DNA of 7,945 nucleotides from Deltaproteobacteria bacterium (GTDB taxonomy: Bacteria; Desulfobacterota; Desulfomonilia; UBA1062). The notes below the pieces were generated by a model that did no database searches, was not told the origin of the DNA, and saw nothing but the letters and a program-made list of their open reading frames with translations. Position numbers and translations under genes: made by a program. The stretch lies in the NCBI GenBank assembly GCA_023230665.1, contig JALNWY010000145.1:1-7945 (forward strand), read 5' to 3'. Within the stretch, counting starts at the first letter, position 1; each line of letters begins with the position of its first letter. Positions 1-6,369 of the stretch are shown piece by piece.

Positions 1-594
1 CAGAATCCGACCCCGCGCAATTTTATCGTCCGGGAAACTGTTGCGCGGATCACCGCCGGATACCAGGTTTTTCAGGGTGTTGTAATACGCCGTGAAGCTG
101 CCCTTCTCCGTTTGGGGGTTGGACAGAAAAAGGCGAATATCATCCCGGGCCAGGTCCGATACCGAGCAGATATTTTTCGGGTTCCCTTTTTGTATGAGCA
201 GGACATTGCCCCGGTTTTGCATAAATGGCAACTGTTCGGCCACCAGCCCGTCGGCCGCAAGTCCGTCCAGGATCTCGGGAGGGCTGATAAACACGTGGGG
301 CGAGACACGGAGAACTAGGTTGCCCATCCGCAGTCCGCCCTGTCTGAGCAGAGTGACAATGGGTCCCGGCGGTGTTGTGGCGTAGAAGATCCCTGACAGG
401 TCCCTGTTCTGCCGGGCAAACAGGTCCAGGCAGTCCCTGAGGGCCATGTGATGGTTCCCGTCGGAAAAAACCACCAGCGGGGCATTCACCGGGTCCCCAT
501 GAAAATCAAGGCAGATGTTGGAGGCCGGCTGAGACCAGCTCAGGTACCGCGTATCCCCGGTACAGACCTCCTCCGGCCAGTCAAGATGCGTCAT
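1..594 (-). CDS. Substrate-binding-like protein (PBP/ModA-like fold), 3' end outside window
   Basis: An open frame of 198 codons runs from ATG at 594 to the left edge without a stop, so the C-terminus is missing. It begins MTHLDWPEEV. It has segments that recall molybdate/tungstate-type periplasmic-binding-fold proteins: LVVFSDGNHHMAL near residues 41-53, YATTPPGPIVTLL near 71-83, and GNVLLIQKGNPK followed by DLARDDIRLFLSNP near 130-156. No signal peptide or lipobox is visible, so a cytoplasmic ligand-binding or sensing role is possible; that is inference. It lies 25 nt after the tctA stop in the same direction and is probably the last part of the tct operon. No start codon exists further upstream in this frame and no Shine-Dalgarno sequence precedes the ATG. 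Translation may depend on a 10-codon ORF that bridges the gap. The family call is moderate; existence of the gene is well supported by frame and context. Confidence 0.7.
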   Translation of the reverse strand, partial: MTHLDWPEEVCTGDTRYLSWSQPASNICLDFHGDPVNAPLVVFSDGNHHMALRDCLDLFARQNRDLSGIFYATTPPGPIVTLLRQGGLRMGNLVLRVSPHVFISPPEILDGLAADGLVAEQLPFMQNRGNVLLIQKGNPKNICSVSDLARDDIRLFLSNPQTEKGSFTAYYNTLKNLVSGGDPRNSFPDDKIARGRIL

Positions 595-623
595 ATACTT
601 ATTGGGCTGATTTGTTGTCTCAT
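591..623 (-). CDS. Possible 10-aa coupling ORF between tctA and the next gene
   Basis: The tctA stop codon overlaps an ATG (ATGA). That ATG opens a 10-codon frame, MRQQISPISI, whose own TGA overlaps the ATG of the downstream binding-protein gene (again ATGA). A purine-rich stretch (GGAAGGAAAG) lies upstream of the small ORF, while the downstream gene has no ribosome binding site of its own. This is the layout of translational coupling or re-initiation. The peptide has no recognisable function. It may be only a coincidence of overlapping stops and starts. Confidence 0.3.
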   Translation of the reverse strand: MRQQISPISI

Positions 624-2134
624 GCTTTGCTTTCCTTCCGCATTGATCCCCTGGCGGTCTTAAAAACAATAAAAGCGGTGATGGCCAGCAGGCCCATCGC
701 CACCGGCCTGGTCAGGAACATGTAGGGGTCATGCTGGGAAGAGATGACAACCTGCTGCAGGGACGTTTCCCAGATCGGCGTAAGGATAAATCCGATAATA
801 AAACTGATATGGGAAAAATCAAATTTTTTCATGAAGTAGGCTATAAAGGAAAAAAACAGCATTAACAGCACGTCGAACGGGTTATACGCTCCCAGGTACG
901 ACCCCATGATGCAGGTAAAAATAATTATGGGGTAGAGGATAACGGCAGGGGTTTGCAAGATTTTACAAAAACCTTTCAGTCCTGCGCGGCCGACAACAAG
1001 CAGAAATACATTGGCCAGGAGCAGACTGCAGTATATGGAATAGATGAACTGCGCGTTTTTTTCAAACATCAACGGTCCGGGGATCATTCCGTGGACCACG
1101 AAGGCCCCTATGAGCAGGGCGGCTGCGACATTGCCCGGAATGCCCAGGGTGAATAACGGAATCAGGCTGGACGCGCAGACCGCGCTGTTGGCCGACTCGG
1201 ACGCCGCGATGCCCTCCAGCTTGTCTTTGCCGAATTCTTCCGGTGTTTTTGATCTTTTCTTTGCCTGGTCATAGGCAAAAAACGAGGCCACCGGAGCGCC
1301 AAGACCGGGCATCGCGCCGACAACGGTGCCGGCTACGGATGACCGCAAAATTGTTCTGATGGTGCTGCGAAATTCCTGCCAGGAAATAAAGCGATCTTCC
1401 CGTTTGGTGGAGAATGCCAGAAGGCATGCGTCAGCTCCTCCTTCCTTTTTGGAATCCCGGTACCGGCGCTCAAGCTGGATGATTATTTCTGAAAAAGCCA
1501 GCATCCCGATACCAATGGGAATAAGTTCTATCCCCCTTTCCAGTTGATATACGCCAAAGGTGAATCGGGGAAGTGCCGATACCGGTTCTATGCCCACGGT
1601 TCCGACTAATATCCCGAAACCGGCCGCAATGAGTCCGCGCACCAGGGATTGGGTTCCCAGCCCGGCAATAATGGTCATTGCAAGGCAGACAAGGGCAAAA
1701 ATTTCAGGCGGTCCCATGTACAGGGCCACTGCCGCCAGAGGCGCAGCCACCAGGATCAGCACCATGGTGGCAAAAAAGTCCCCGGATACCGATCCGAAGA
1801 GAGCCATGCGCAGGGCTTTTTCTCCTTTTCCCTGTAATGAAAGGGGGTAGCCGTCCCAGGACGTGGCGGCAGCCTCCGGGGTGCCCGGGGTGTTGATTAG
1901 GACCGCGGCAATCGATCCGCCGTAAAAAGCCCCCTTGTTCAATCCCACAAGAAAGCCTATGGCCGCTATCGGGGACATATAATAGGTAAGCGGTATACAC
2001 AGGGCGATGGCCATGGGCCCGTTTATTCCCGGCGTTGCACCCATCACCACCCCCCCGGTTACCCCGGCGAAAACAAAAAGCAAATTGAGGGGATGTATCG
2101 CGTCGATAAATCCTGCAAGCATAAGCTCCAGCAT
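620..2134 (-). CDS. tctA: Tripartite tricarboxylate transporter large membrane subunit TctA
   Basis: This 504-aa, strongly hydrophobic protein is the usual length for the TctA (DUF112) family, the large inner-membrane subunit of tripartite tricarboxylate transporters. These import carboxylates using an ion gradient together with a periplasmic binding protein. The family pattern is clear: GATPGINGP at residues 32-40 and its internal echo GAMPGLGAP at 273-281, marking the two homologous halves. Further signatures are YGGSIAAVLINTPGTPEAAA near 71-90, SWDGYPL near 92-98, and SLIPLFTLGIPGNVAAALL near 323-341. The stretch at 222-258 is charged and probably a cytoplasmic loop. The start at 2134 has GGAG five bases upstream. 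It follows tctB by 27 nt, so the two are cotranscribed. The substrate cannot be read from sequence; citrate, tricarballylate and aromatic acids are all known for the wider family. Confidence 0.96.
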   Translation of the reverse strand: MLELMLAGFIDAIHPLNLLFVFAGVTGGVVMGATPGINGPMAIALCIPLTYYMSPIAAIGFLVGLNKGAFYGGSIAAVLINTPGTPEAAATSWDGYPLSLQGKGEKALRMALFGSVSGDFFATMVLILVAAPLAAVALYMGPPEIFALVCLAMTIIAGLGTQSLVRGLIAAGFGILVGTVGIEPVSALPRFTFGVYQLERGIELIPIGIGMLAFSEIIIQLERRYRDSKKEGGADACLLAFSTKREDRFISWQEFRSTIRTILRSSVAGTVVGAMPGLGAPVASFFAYDQAKKRSKTPEEFGKDKLEGIAASESANSAVCASSLIPLFTLGIPGNVAAALLIGAFVVHGMIPGPLMFEKNAQFIYSIYCSLLLANVFLLVVGRAGLKGFCKILQTPAVILYPIIIFTCIMGSYLGAYNPFDVLLMLFFSFIAYFMKKFDFSHISFIIGFILTPIWETSLQQVVISSQHDPYMFLTRPVAMGLLAITAFIVFKTARGSMRKESKA

Positions 2135-2161
2135 ATTGACTCCAATCAGAATGATTTGATT

Positions 2162-2620
2162 TTACGGCATGGGAATCTTCAGGCCGAAACGCATGAGCGC
2201 GTACATGAACCCCACGGAACAGACAGCCACAAGTACCATGGTGACCGGTTTGCGCTGGCCGCAAAAGAACTGAATCAACAGCATGAAAACTATTCCGCTG
2301 GGGATGAATCCTGCAAGCTTGATTGCGGGGAACAGGAGGAGGCAGGGGAGAAGGAAACTGAAAAGACGCCCCAGGTGGACTTTATCCTCGTCCGGAAGTT
2401 CTTCCTGCCCGGTGTTTTTTTGAGGACCGAAAAGATTAACCCCCAGTGATACCAGGGAGAGCAGCAATATCAGGCCGACGATCAGATTCGGCAACAGTGC
2501 TGCGGAAACACCGTAGCCGGGATACGGGGGCGTGAAGGTCGGAATGACCCAGAGCAGAAAGACCACACTCGCCGCCGCAATACCGGCGGAGACCAGATTA
2601 TCCCTTTTTTGCTTCGTCAT
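2162..2620 (-). CDS. tctB: Tripartite tricarboxylate transporter small membrane subunit TctB
   Basis: A 152-aa protein with about four hydrophobic segments (roughly residues 9-27, 38-63, 85-121 with a break near 105, and 125-147), joined by a polar loop near 65-84. This is the size and topology of TctB, the small inner-membrane partner of TctA. TctB sequences diverge strongly, so the call rests on topology plus its place between tctC and tctA. The start MTKQKRDN at 2620 is preferred because GAGG lies five bases upstream. A longer in-frame start at 2689 would put the N-terminus inside a strong RNA hairpin and add a polar segment unlike the family. The gap to tctA is 27 nt. Confidence 0.92.
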   Translation of the reverse strand: MTKQKRDNLVSAGIAAASVVFLLWVIPTFTPPYPGYGVSAALLPNLIVGLILLLSLVSLGVNLFGPQKNTGQEELPDEDKVHLGRLFSFLLPCLLLFPAIKLAGFIPSGIVFMLLIQFFCGQRKPVTMVLVAVCSVGFMYALMRFGLKIPMP

Positions 2621-2660
2621 GCCATCCTCGTTTGTATTCCTTGCAGACAACCGGTGGACG

Positions 2661-2683
2661 GAGGTCCCGGCAGAAGGGACCTC
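2661..2683 (-). repeat. Perfect 8-bp hairpin between tctC and tctB
   Basis: GAGGTCCC at 2661-2668 and GGGACCTC at 2676-2683 form a perfect 8-bp stem with a 7-nt loop in the tctC-tctB gap. No U-tract follows in the direction of transcription, so it is not a typical intrinsic terminator. Its position just after the binding-protein gene suggests an mRNA-stabilising or partial-attenuation element that keeps TctC more abundant than TctB and TctA. The role is inferred; the structure is seen directly. Confidence 0.6.
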
Positions 2684-2721
2684 TGTCAATTGGCATCATT
2701 TCTTTGGGCGTGGTTCCTGAT

Positions 2722-3693
2722 TTATTGCGCTGCCTGTTTGCCGAAGCGTTCATAGGCTTCACGCATATAGGTCTGGGCGTGGTCACGGCCGAAGGTCACG
2801 GGGCCCATTTTCAACGTTGCGGTGATGAAATCACGGAACTTTTCATTCTTCTGCAGATTTGCGATGGCCTGTTCCAGCCTGGCCATGGTGGCATCCGGCA
2901 TTCCTTTTGGTGCTGCAAGAACGACAAACATTTCCACCGATTCGTCCCATCCCTGTTCCTTCAAAGTCGGAACACCCGGTAATTGTGAGAGCCTGTCAGG
3001 AGTGGTCGCGGCCAGCAGCTTTAACTTTCCGCCTTCAACATATTCAAAAAGGATGGCGCCCAGGTGACCTATGTCCGCATGTCCCCCCATGACCGCTGAT
3101 ATGATGGAAGGACCTCCCTGGCTCGGCATAAGCGAAAGATTGACCCCTTCCTGCTCGGCAATGCGTTTTACCACATCGCGGTCATCGGAACCCTGGAACA
3201 TGAAATTCAATCCCTTGTTTTCCTTTTTGGCCCATTCAAAAGCGTCTTTCAGGGTATTCCACGGCCGATCAGGGTGACAGACAATACCGCTCTGATTGAG
3301 TCCCAGCAAGGTAATGAAATCGAAATCATCAAGCTTGTAGCTTGCCTTGACAAAATGGGGCGAATAGGTGTACGCGGCCGTCGCACCCACACCAAGGGTA
3401 TAGCCGTCCGGTTTGGCTCGGTTCAGCTCGGTGGCCATGACGCTTCCGTGGGAACCGCCGGGATTATTGCTCACCAGCACGGGTTGTCCCAGTTCATCTT
3501 TCAGGGCATCGGCCAGCGCGCGGGCCAACAGGTCAATCTGGGCGCCGGGCTTGACCATGGTGAGAAGTTTGATTGGCCGATCCGGGTAATCGGCGGCCAC
3601 TGCCGGTTGCACGATGAGCAGGACGGCAAAAAACGCGCTTGAAATCAAACTGATCGCGGTGGAACGCATGATTGTATTCCTTTGTTTGCACAT
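2722..3693 (-). CDS. tctC: Tripartite tricarboxylate transporter substrate-binding protein TctC (Bug family)
   Basis: A 323-aa periplasmic solute-binding protein of the TctC/Bug family, the extracytoplasmic receptor that delivers substrate to TctAB. The N-terminus has a signal peptide: basic residues near MRSTAIS, a hydrophobic core to about residue 30, and a likely Ala-X-Ala cleavage before DYPDRP near 34-35. The mature protein shows the family landmarks: YPDRPIKLLTMVKPGAQID (36-54), where the usual PGG..D loop reads PGAQID; GQPVLVSNNPGGSHG (69-83); and KPDGYTLGVGATA (94-106). Start 3693 has AAGGAG seven bases upstream. An internal ATG at 3669 (MRSTAIS) with AAAGGA is a credible alternative and gives a more standard signal peptide. 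It is first in its operon, 101 nt ahead of tctB. The ligand is unknown. Confidence 0.95.
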   Translation of the reverse strand: MCKQRNTIMRSTAISLISSAFFAVLLIVQPAVAADYPDRPIKLLTMVKPGAQIDLLARALADALKDELGQPVLVSNNPGGSHGSVMATELNRAKPDGYTLGVGATAAYTYSPHFVKASYKLDDFDFITLLGLNQSGIVCHPDRPWNTLKDAFEWAKKENKGLNFMFQGSDDRDVVKRIAEQEGVNLSLMPSQGGPSIISAVMGGHADIGHLGAILFEYVEGGKLKLLAATTPDRLSQLPGVPTLKEQGWDESVEMFVVLAAPKGMPDATMARLEQAIANLQKNEKFRDFITATLKMGPVTFGRDHAQTYMREAYERFGKQAAQ

Positions 3694-3769
3694 GATCTTT
3701 CTCCTTGAATTGGAAGGATTGTAAAGGCCCGATCACGGGATGAATTCCAAACCAGAAAATGTTTACGCC

Positions 3770-3812
3770 ACTGTATAGCAATCTTGTCTCCAAGACTATC
3801 GCCCAAACGATA
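3770..3812 (-). promoter_or_regulatory. Leftward promoter of tct operon with TATCG-N6-CGATA operator
   Basis: A dyad with 5-bp perfect arms occupies 3797-3801 (TATCG) and 3808-3812 (CGATA), separated by six bases. This is the arm length and spacing of a Crp/Fnr-family site. Reading leftward, CGATAG is followed after 18 nt by the -10-like octamer TATACAGT (3777 down to 3770). That places the dyad centre about 40 nt upstream of a start near 3763, as in activator sites overlapping the -35 region. A near copy faces the other operon with the same spacing. The tctC leader would be about 70 nt. Confidence 0.6.
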
Positions 3813-3953
3813 AATTGAAAAAGAGGCAATCTGTCTTCCTGTTTTTGCCGCAAAACGAAACACTTGGCGGACCTTCCGGACTTCTTCTGCCGCTGTCCGG
3901 TTGTCGAAAGGGTCGTGCCTTACTGTCAGAAAAACCTATTTTTGCCGATCACT

Positions 3954-3997
3954 CTATCGCCCAGCCGATAGTTTATCTGGCGGCAACCACATAAAGT
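3954..3997 (+). promoter_or_regulatory. Rightward promoter of flavoprotein operon with CTATCG-N6-CGATAG operator
   Basis: CTATCG (3954-3959) and CGATAG (3966-3971) form a perfect 6-bp dyad with a 6-nt spacer. After an 18-nt gap comes the -10-like octamer CATAAAGT (3990-3997), predicting a start near 4003. No good -35 hexamer is seen, consistent with activator dependence. Arms, spacer length and distance to the octamer match those of the leftward promoter. The half-site TATCG with a 6-nt gap resembles the geometry of Crp (TGTGA) and CooA (TGTCG) sites, so the Crp/Fnr protein at 6429 is the natural candidate; this is inference. Confidence 0.62.
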
Positions 3998-4021
3998 CGG
4001 GCATGACCTGGCGGAATGTGC

Positions 4022-4080
4022 GCATCCCGGGCGGCTCCCGGTTCCATCATACAGGGCAGGGGTGCCGGAACGAGGGATGC
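4022..4080 (+). promoter_or_regulatory. Nested stem-loop in the 5' leader of the flavoprotein operon
   Basis: Within the predicted 145-nt leader, GCATCCC (4022-4028) can pair with GGGATGC (4074-4080). Inside that, GTTCC (4041-4045) can pair with GGAAC (4067-4071). At the tip, GGCA (4055-4058) can pair with TGCC (4063-4066) around a GGGG loop, stacked directly on the second stem. It matches no riboswitch class I can name. It could be a regulatory or stabilising leader structure. The pairing is seen; folding and function are not tested. Confidence 0.4.
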
Positions 4081-4147
4081 ATTGGCCGCGTCAGAATATA
4101 CGTGGAGAGTCAAACGAAAGCCGAGAAAACAAATTGAGGAGAAAAAC

Positions 4148-5938
4148 ATGCCGAACATTAGCGCAAAAAGGGCACTTCAACCTGAACAACTGCCCAAGAG
4201 CATGGAAGAGGTGCAGGTGGTCAATATCGAGACCGACCTGCTCATCATAGGCGGCGGGAACGCCGGCTGTTTTGTGGCTGTTGAGGCGAGAAAGCTCAAC
4301 CCTGAAATACGGGTGGCAATAATGGAAAAGGGCGAAATCATGCGATCCGGTGCATGTTCTGCCGGTATGGATGCAATCAATACCTATATCCCCGAAGGCA
4401 AGACCCCGGAAGACCTTGTCCAGTGGTCACGGGCCCAGGTCGGCGGAGGTCCGCTGCGGGAGGATCTCGCCCTTTCGAACGCCGAGGAATTGAACGAAGC
4501 GGTAGATGATCTGGAGCGATGGGGACTGCCCGTGCTCAAGGACGAAAACGGCAAAACGAAGTACCGCGGCAAGTGGGACATCTCGATTCACGGTGAACAG
4601 CTCAAGCCGATCATGGCCGAAAAAGCCATAGAAGCCGGAGCCGATGTGTATAACCGCGTGGCTGGAACCGGTTTGCTCATGGAAGGCGACCGTTGCGTCG
4701 GGGCGATGGGGCTGGGCGTGCGTGACGGCAAATTATACGTATTCAGCGCCAAGGCCGTGGTCAATTCGACCGGAGGGGCCGGCACATTGTATAAATCGTA
4801 CACCGCCGACTCAACCGACTGCGGAGCCCAGATCTGGATGTGCCCTTACTGCGTTGGCACCGGCTATGCAATGGGCTTTCGGAAAGGGGCGGAGCTTTCC
4901 AGCCTGGAACAGCGCTGGGTGGCGACCCGGACCAAGGATTTCTGCGGTCCGGTGGATACGATATCGGTCGGCTACAAGGCCCCGATCATTAACTGCAAGG
5001 GTGAAAAAATCATGCAGCAGCGATACGCGCACCTGGGCGGTGACGCCGCACCCCGTTTTATCCGCGCCAATGCCCCGATGAACGAGTGGTTGGAGGGAAG
5101 GGGGCCCACGTACTGCGATACCAGGGGACTGGATGATGCCACCAACTGGCAGATGATGTGCGACTACTTGAACGAAAGACCGACCTTTGTCCTTTTTCTT
5201 GCTGCCCGCGGGCAAGATCCGGTCAAGGAACCCATCGAAATCTTCGGCTCCGACCCGTATATCATGGGCGGCCATACCATGGGCGGTTTCTGGGTTGATA
5301 TCGACCGCATGACAACCATACCGGGTCTTTTCGCCGCCGGCGAGACTGCCGGGGGCAATCCGAATAAGTTTGTCGGCGGCTGCGCCGCCGAGGGTAAAAT
5401 CGCGGCAAGGGGTGCCTGGAAGTACATGCAGGGGATGGCGCAGCCCGCACTGGATGAACAGCAGGTGGCTGCGGAAAAAGAACGGATCTATGCGCCCCTC
5501 ATGCGCGGCGGTGATTTTGACGGTGTTTCGCCGCGGGAAATGAAGGAACGCCTGCAGCGGCTGATGGATGAATACGCCGGGGGCTATTCCCAGTTCTACC
5601 GAACCAATGAGGAACGCCTGGACTATGCCCTGAAGCACATCAAAATGCTGCAAGACCAGTTCCGGTTCCTTAAGGCGGCGGATTTGCACGAACTCATGCA
5701 GGCCAATGAAACCATGGATCGGGTCGATGTCGCAGAGGCGGTGGTGCACCATCTCAAGGCGCGCAAGGAGACCCGCTGGGCCGGCTGGCAGACCAGGGCT
5801 GACTACCCGGAGAGGGATGATGTCAATTTTGACTGCTTTGTGGAAACCGTCCGCGATCCGAAAACCGGAGAGGTACGTGCCTTCACACGTCCTTATGAGC
5901 AGATTGTGCCCGGCGATCGTTACAATTATCCAGGATAA
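4148..5938 (+). CDS. AprA-like FAD-dependent oxidoreductase (fumarate reductase/APS reductase alpha family)
   Basis: A 596-aa cytoplasmic flavoprotein with no signal peptide. The FAD-binding start DLLIIGGGNAG is at residues 30-40. Several segments match what I recall of AprA, the APS reductase alpha subunit: RSGACSAGMDAINTY (66-80), QRWVATRTKDFCGPV (255-269), NCKG (282-285), PYIMGGHTMGGFWV (370-383) with His376, AGETAGGNPNKFVGG (397-411), and the ending ETRWAGWQTRADYPERDD (541-558) then PYEQIVPGD (582-590). The NPNKF segment carries lysine where fumarate reductases have the substrate-binding Asn-Arg, and their CRGEGG-type arginine motif is absent, so the generic label fumarate reductase is doubtful. 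Start 4148 has GAGGAG six bases upstream; an in-frame start at 4016 would fall in the leader. It is followed after 28 nt by its ferredoxin partner. Substrate and direction of reaction are unknown; a true APS reductase is unlikely because gene order is reversed and sat and qmo are not in view. Confidence 0.9.
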   Translation: MPNISAKRALQPEQLPKSMEEVQVVNIETDLLIIGGGNAGCFVAVEARKLNPEIRVAIMEKGEIMRSGACSAGMDAINTYIPEGKTPEDLVQWSRAQVGGGPLREDLALSNAEELNEAVDDLERWGLPVLKDENGKTKYRGKWDISIHGEQLKPIMAEKAIEAGADVYNRVAGTGLLMEGDRCVGAMGLGVRDGKLYVFSAKAVVNSTGGAGTLYKSYTADSTDCGAQIWMCPYCVGTGYAMGFRKGAELSSLEQRWVATRTKDFCGPVDTISVGYKAPIINCKGEKIMQQRYAHLGGDAAPRFIRANAPMNEWLEGRGPTYCDTRGLDDATNWQMMCDYLNERPTFVLFLAARGQDPVKEPIEIFGSDPYIMGGHTMGGFWVDIDRMTTIPGLFAAGETAGGNPNKFVGGCAAEGKIAARGAWKYMQGMAQPALDEQQVAAEKERIYAPLMRGGDFDGVSPREMKERLQRLMDEYAGGYSQFYRTNEERLDYALKHIKMLQDQFRFLKAADLHELMQANETMDRVDVAEAVVHHLKARKETRWAGWQTRADYPERDDVNFDCFVETVRDPKTGEVRAFTRPYEQIVPGDRYNYPG

Positions 5939-5966
5939 TCAAAAAAGATATCAGGAGGTGAATCGT

Positions 5967-6293
5967 ATGCCACCAAGAATTAATCCCGACAAATGCAACG
6001 GCTGTGAAGGGCTGGCTGAATCAAAATGTGAGGAAGCCTGCCCGGGTGATCTCATGGCGGTAGACGAAACCGTCATGAAGGCGTACTGCCGCTCGACAAA
6101 TGACTGCTGGGATTGCATGTCCTGCACGAAAGCCTGCCCGAGGAATGCCATCGAGCAGCGGATACCGTATCAGCTCGGCTATCACAAAGCGACGCTGAAG
6201 CCATTCATGAGCAAGAACACCATCACCTGGAAGTGCAAAGACATCTACGGGAATGAAAAAGTGTACAAGTACAGGAACCGCATGGACAAATAA
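5967..6293 (+). CDS. AprB-like ferredoxin subunit with two [4Fe-4S] clusters
   Basis: A 108-aa iron-sulfur protein. Eight cysteines at positions 10, 13, 21, 25, 47, 50, 53 and 57 (CNGC, C, CP; then CWDCMSCTKACP) give two [4Fe-4S] ligand sets. From memory they fall at the same positions as in APS reductase beta subunits, including the tryptophan after Cys47 that AprB uses in electron transfer. Extra cysteines are C41 and C90. AprB is usually around 150 residues and its C-terminal tail wraps the alpha subunit; here the tail is much shorter. A near-perfect Shine-Dalgarno AGGAGGTG lies six bases before the ATG, stronger than for the gene upstream. It presumably carries electrons between the FAD of the preceding protein and an unknown cytoplasmic or membrane partner. 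Confidence 0.92.
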   Translation: MPPRINPDKCNGCEGLAESKCEEACPGDLMAVDETVMKAYCRSTNDCWDCMSCTKACPRNAIEQRIPYQLGYHKATLKPFMSKNTITWKCKDIYGNEKVYKYRNRMDK

Positions 6294-6326
6294 TAGATAA
6301 CCGGACATTCCATCCTGTTTTCAGCA

Positions 6327-6369
6327 AAGGCAGAGTGGCTCCAAGGCGGCTTCTCTGCCTTGTTTATTT
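6327..6369 (+). terminator. Intrinsic-type terminator after the flavoprotein/ferredoxin operon
   Basis: AAGGCAGAG (6327-6335) pairs perfectly with CTCTGCCTT (6353-6361) around a 17-nt loop and is followed by GTTTATTT. It lies 34 nt after the ferredoxin stop and before the regulator's own promoter. The loop is long and the T-run is interrupted, so termination may be partial. Confidence 0.65.

Larger units (their letters stand above)
3694..4147. other. 454-nt divergent intergenic control region
   Basis: No convincing gene lies between tctC and the flavoprotein gene. The region holds the two divergent promoters and dyads described separately. Near its middle an inverted repeat CCGGAC (3876-3881) / GTCCGG (3895-3900) has a 13-nt loop, and the 9-mer TTTTTGCCG is directly repeated at 3842-3850 and 3939-3947. 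The central repeat is almost equidistant from the two operators. Its role, if any, is unknown; separation of the two promoters is one idea. The part from 4004 to 4147 is probably transcribed leader for the rightward operon. Confidence 0.7.

Noticed and set aside
1704..2264. A 186-codon minus-strand frame overlapping tctA and tctB
   Set aside because: It is in another frame of two well-supported transporter genes and has a low-complexity, His/Gly/Arg-rich composition typical of shadow frames.
2621..2689. Longer tctB start at 2689
   Set aside because: The added segment is polar, includes the intergenic hairpin and lacks a ribosome binding site, whereas 2620 has GAGG at good spacing.
4016..4147. 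In-frame upstream extension of the flavoprotein to ATG 4016
   Set aside because: The 44 extra residues have no family resemblance and would lie in the structured leader, while ATG 4148 has a strong ribosome binding site.
4811..5752. A 313-codon open frame antisense to the flavoprotein gene
   Set aside because: It lies wholly opposite a gene with clear AprA-like motifs, shows no family features, and reflects the codon bias of the GC-rich coding strand.
4148..6293. Calling the pair aprA/aprB of dissimilatory sulfate reduction
   Set aside because: Gene order is reversed, the beta subunit is short, HTMGG replaces the AprA segment, and the neighbours are a carboxylate importer and a regulator; sat and qmo are not in view.
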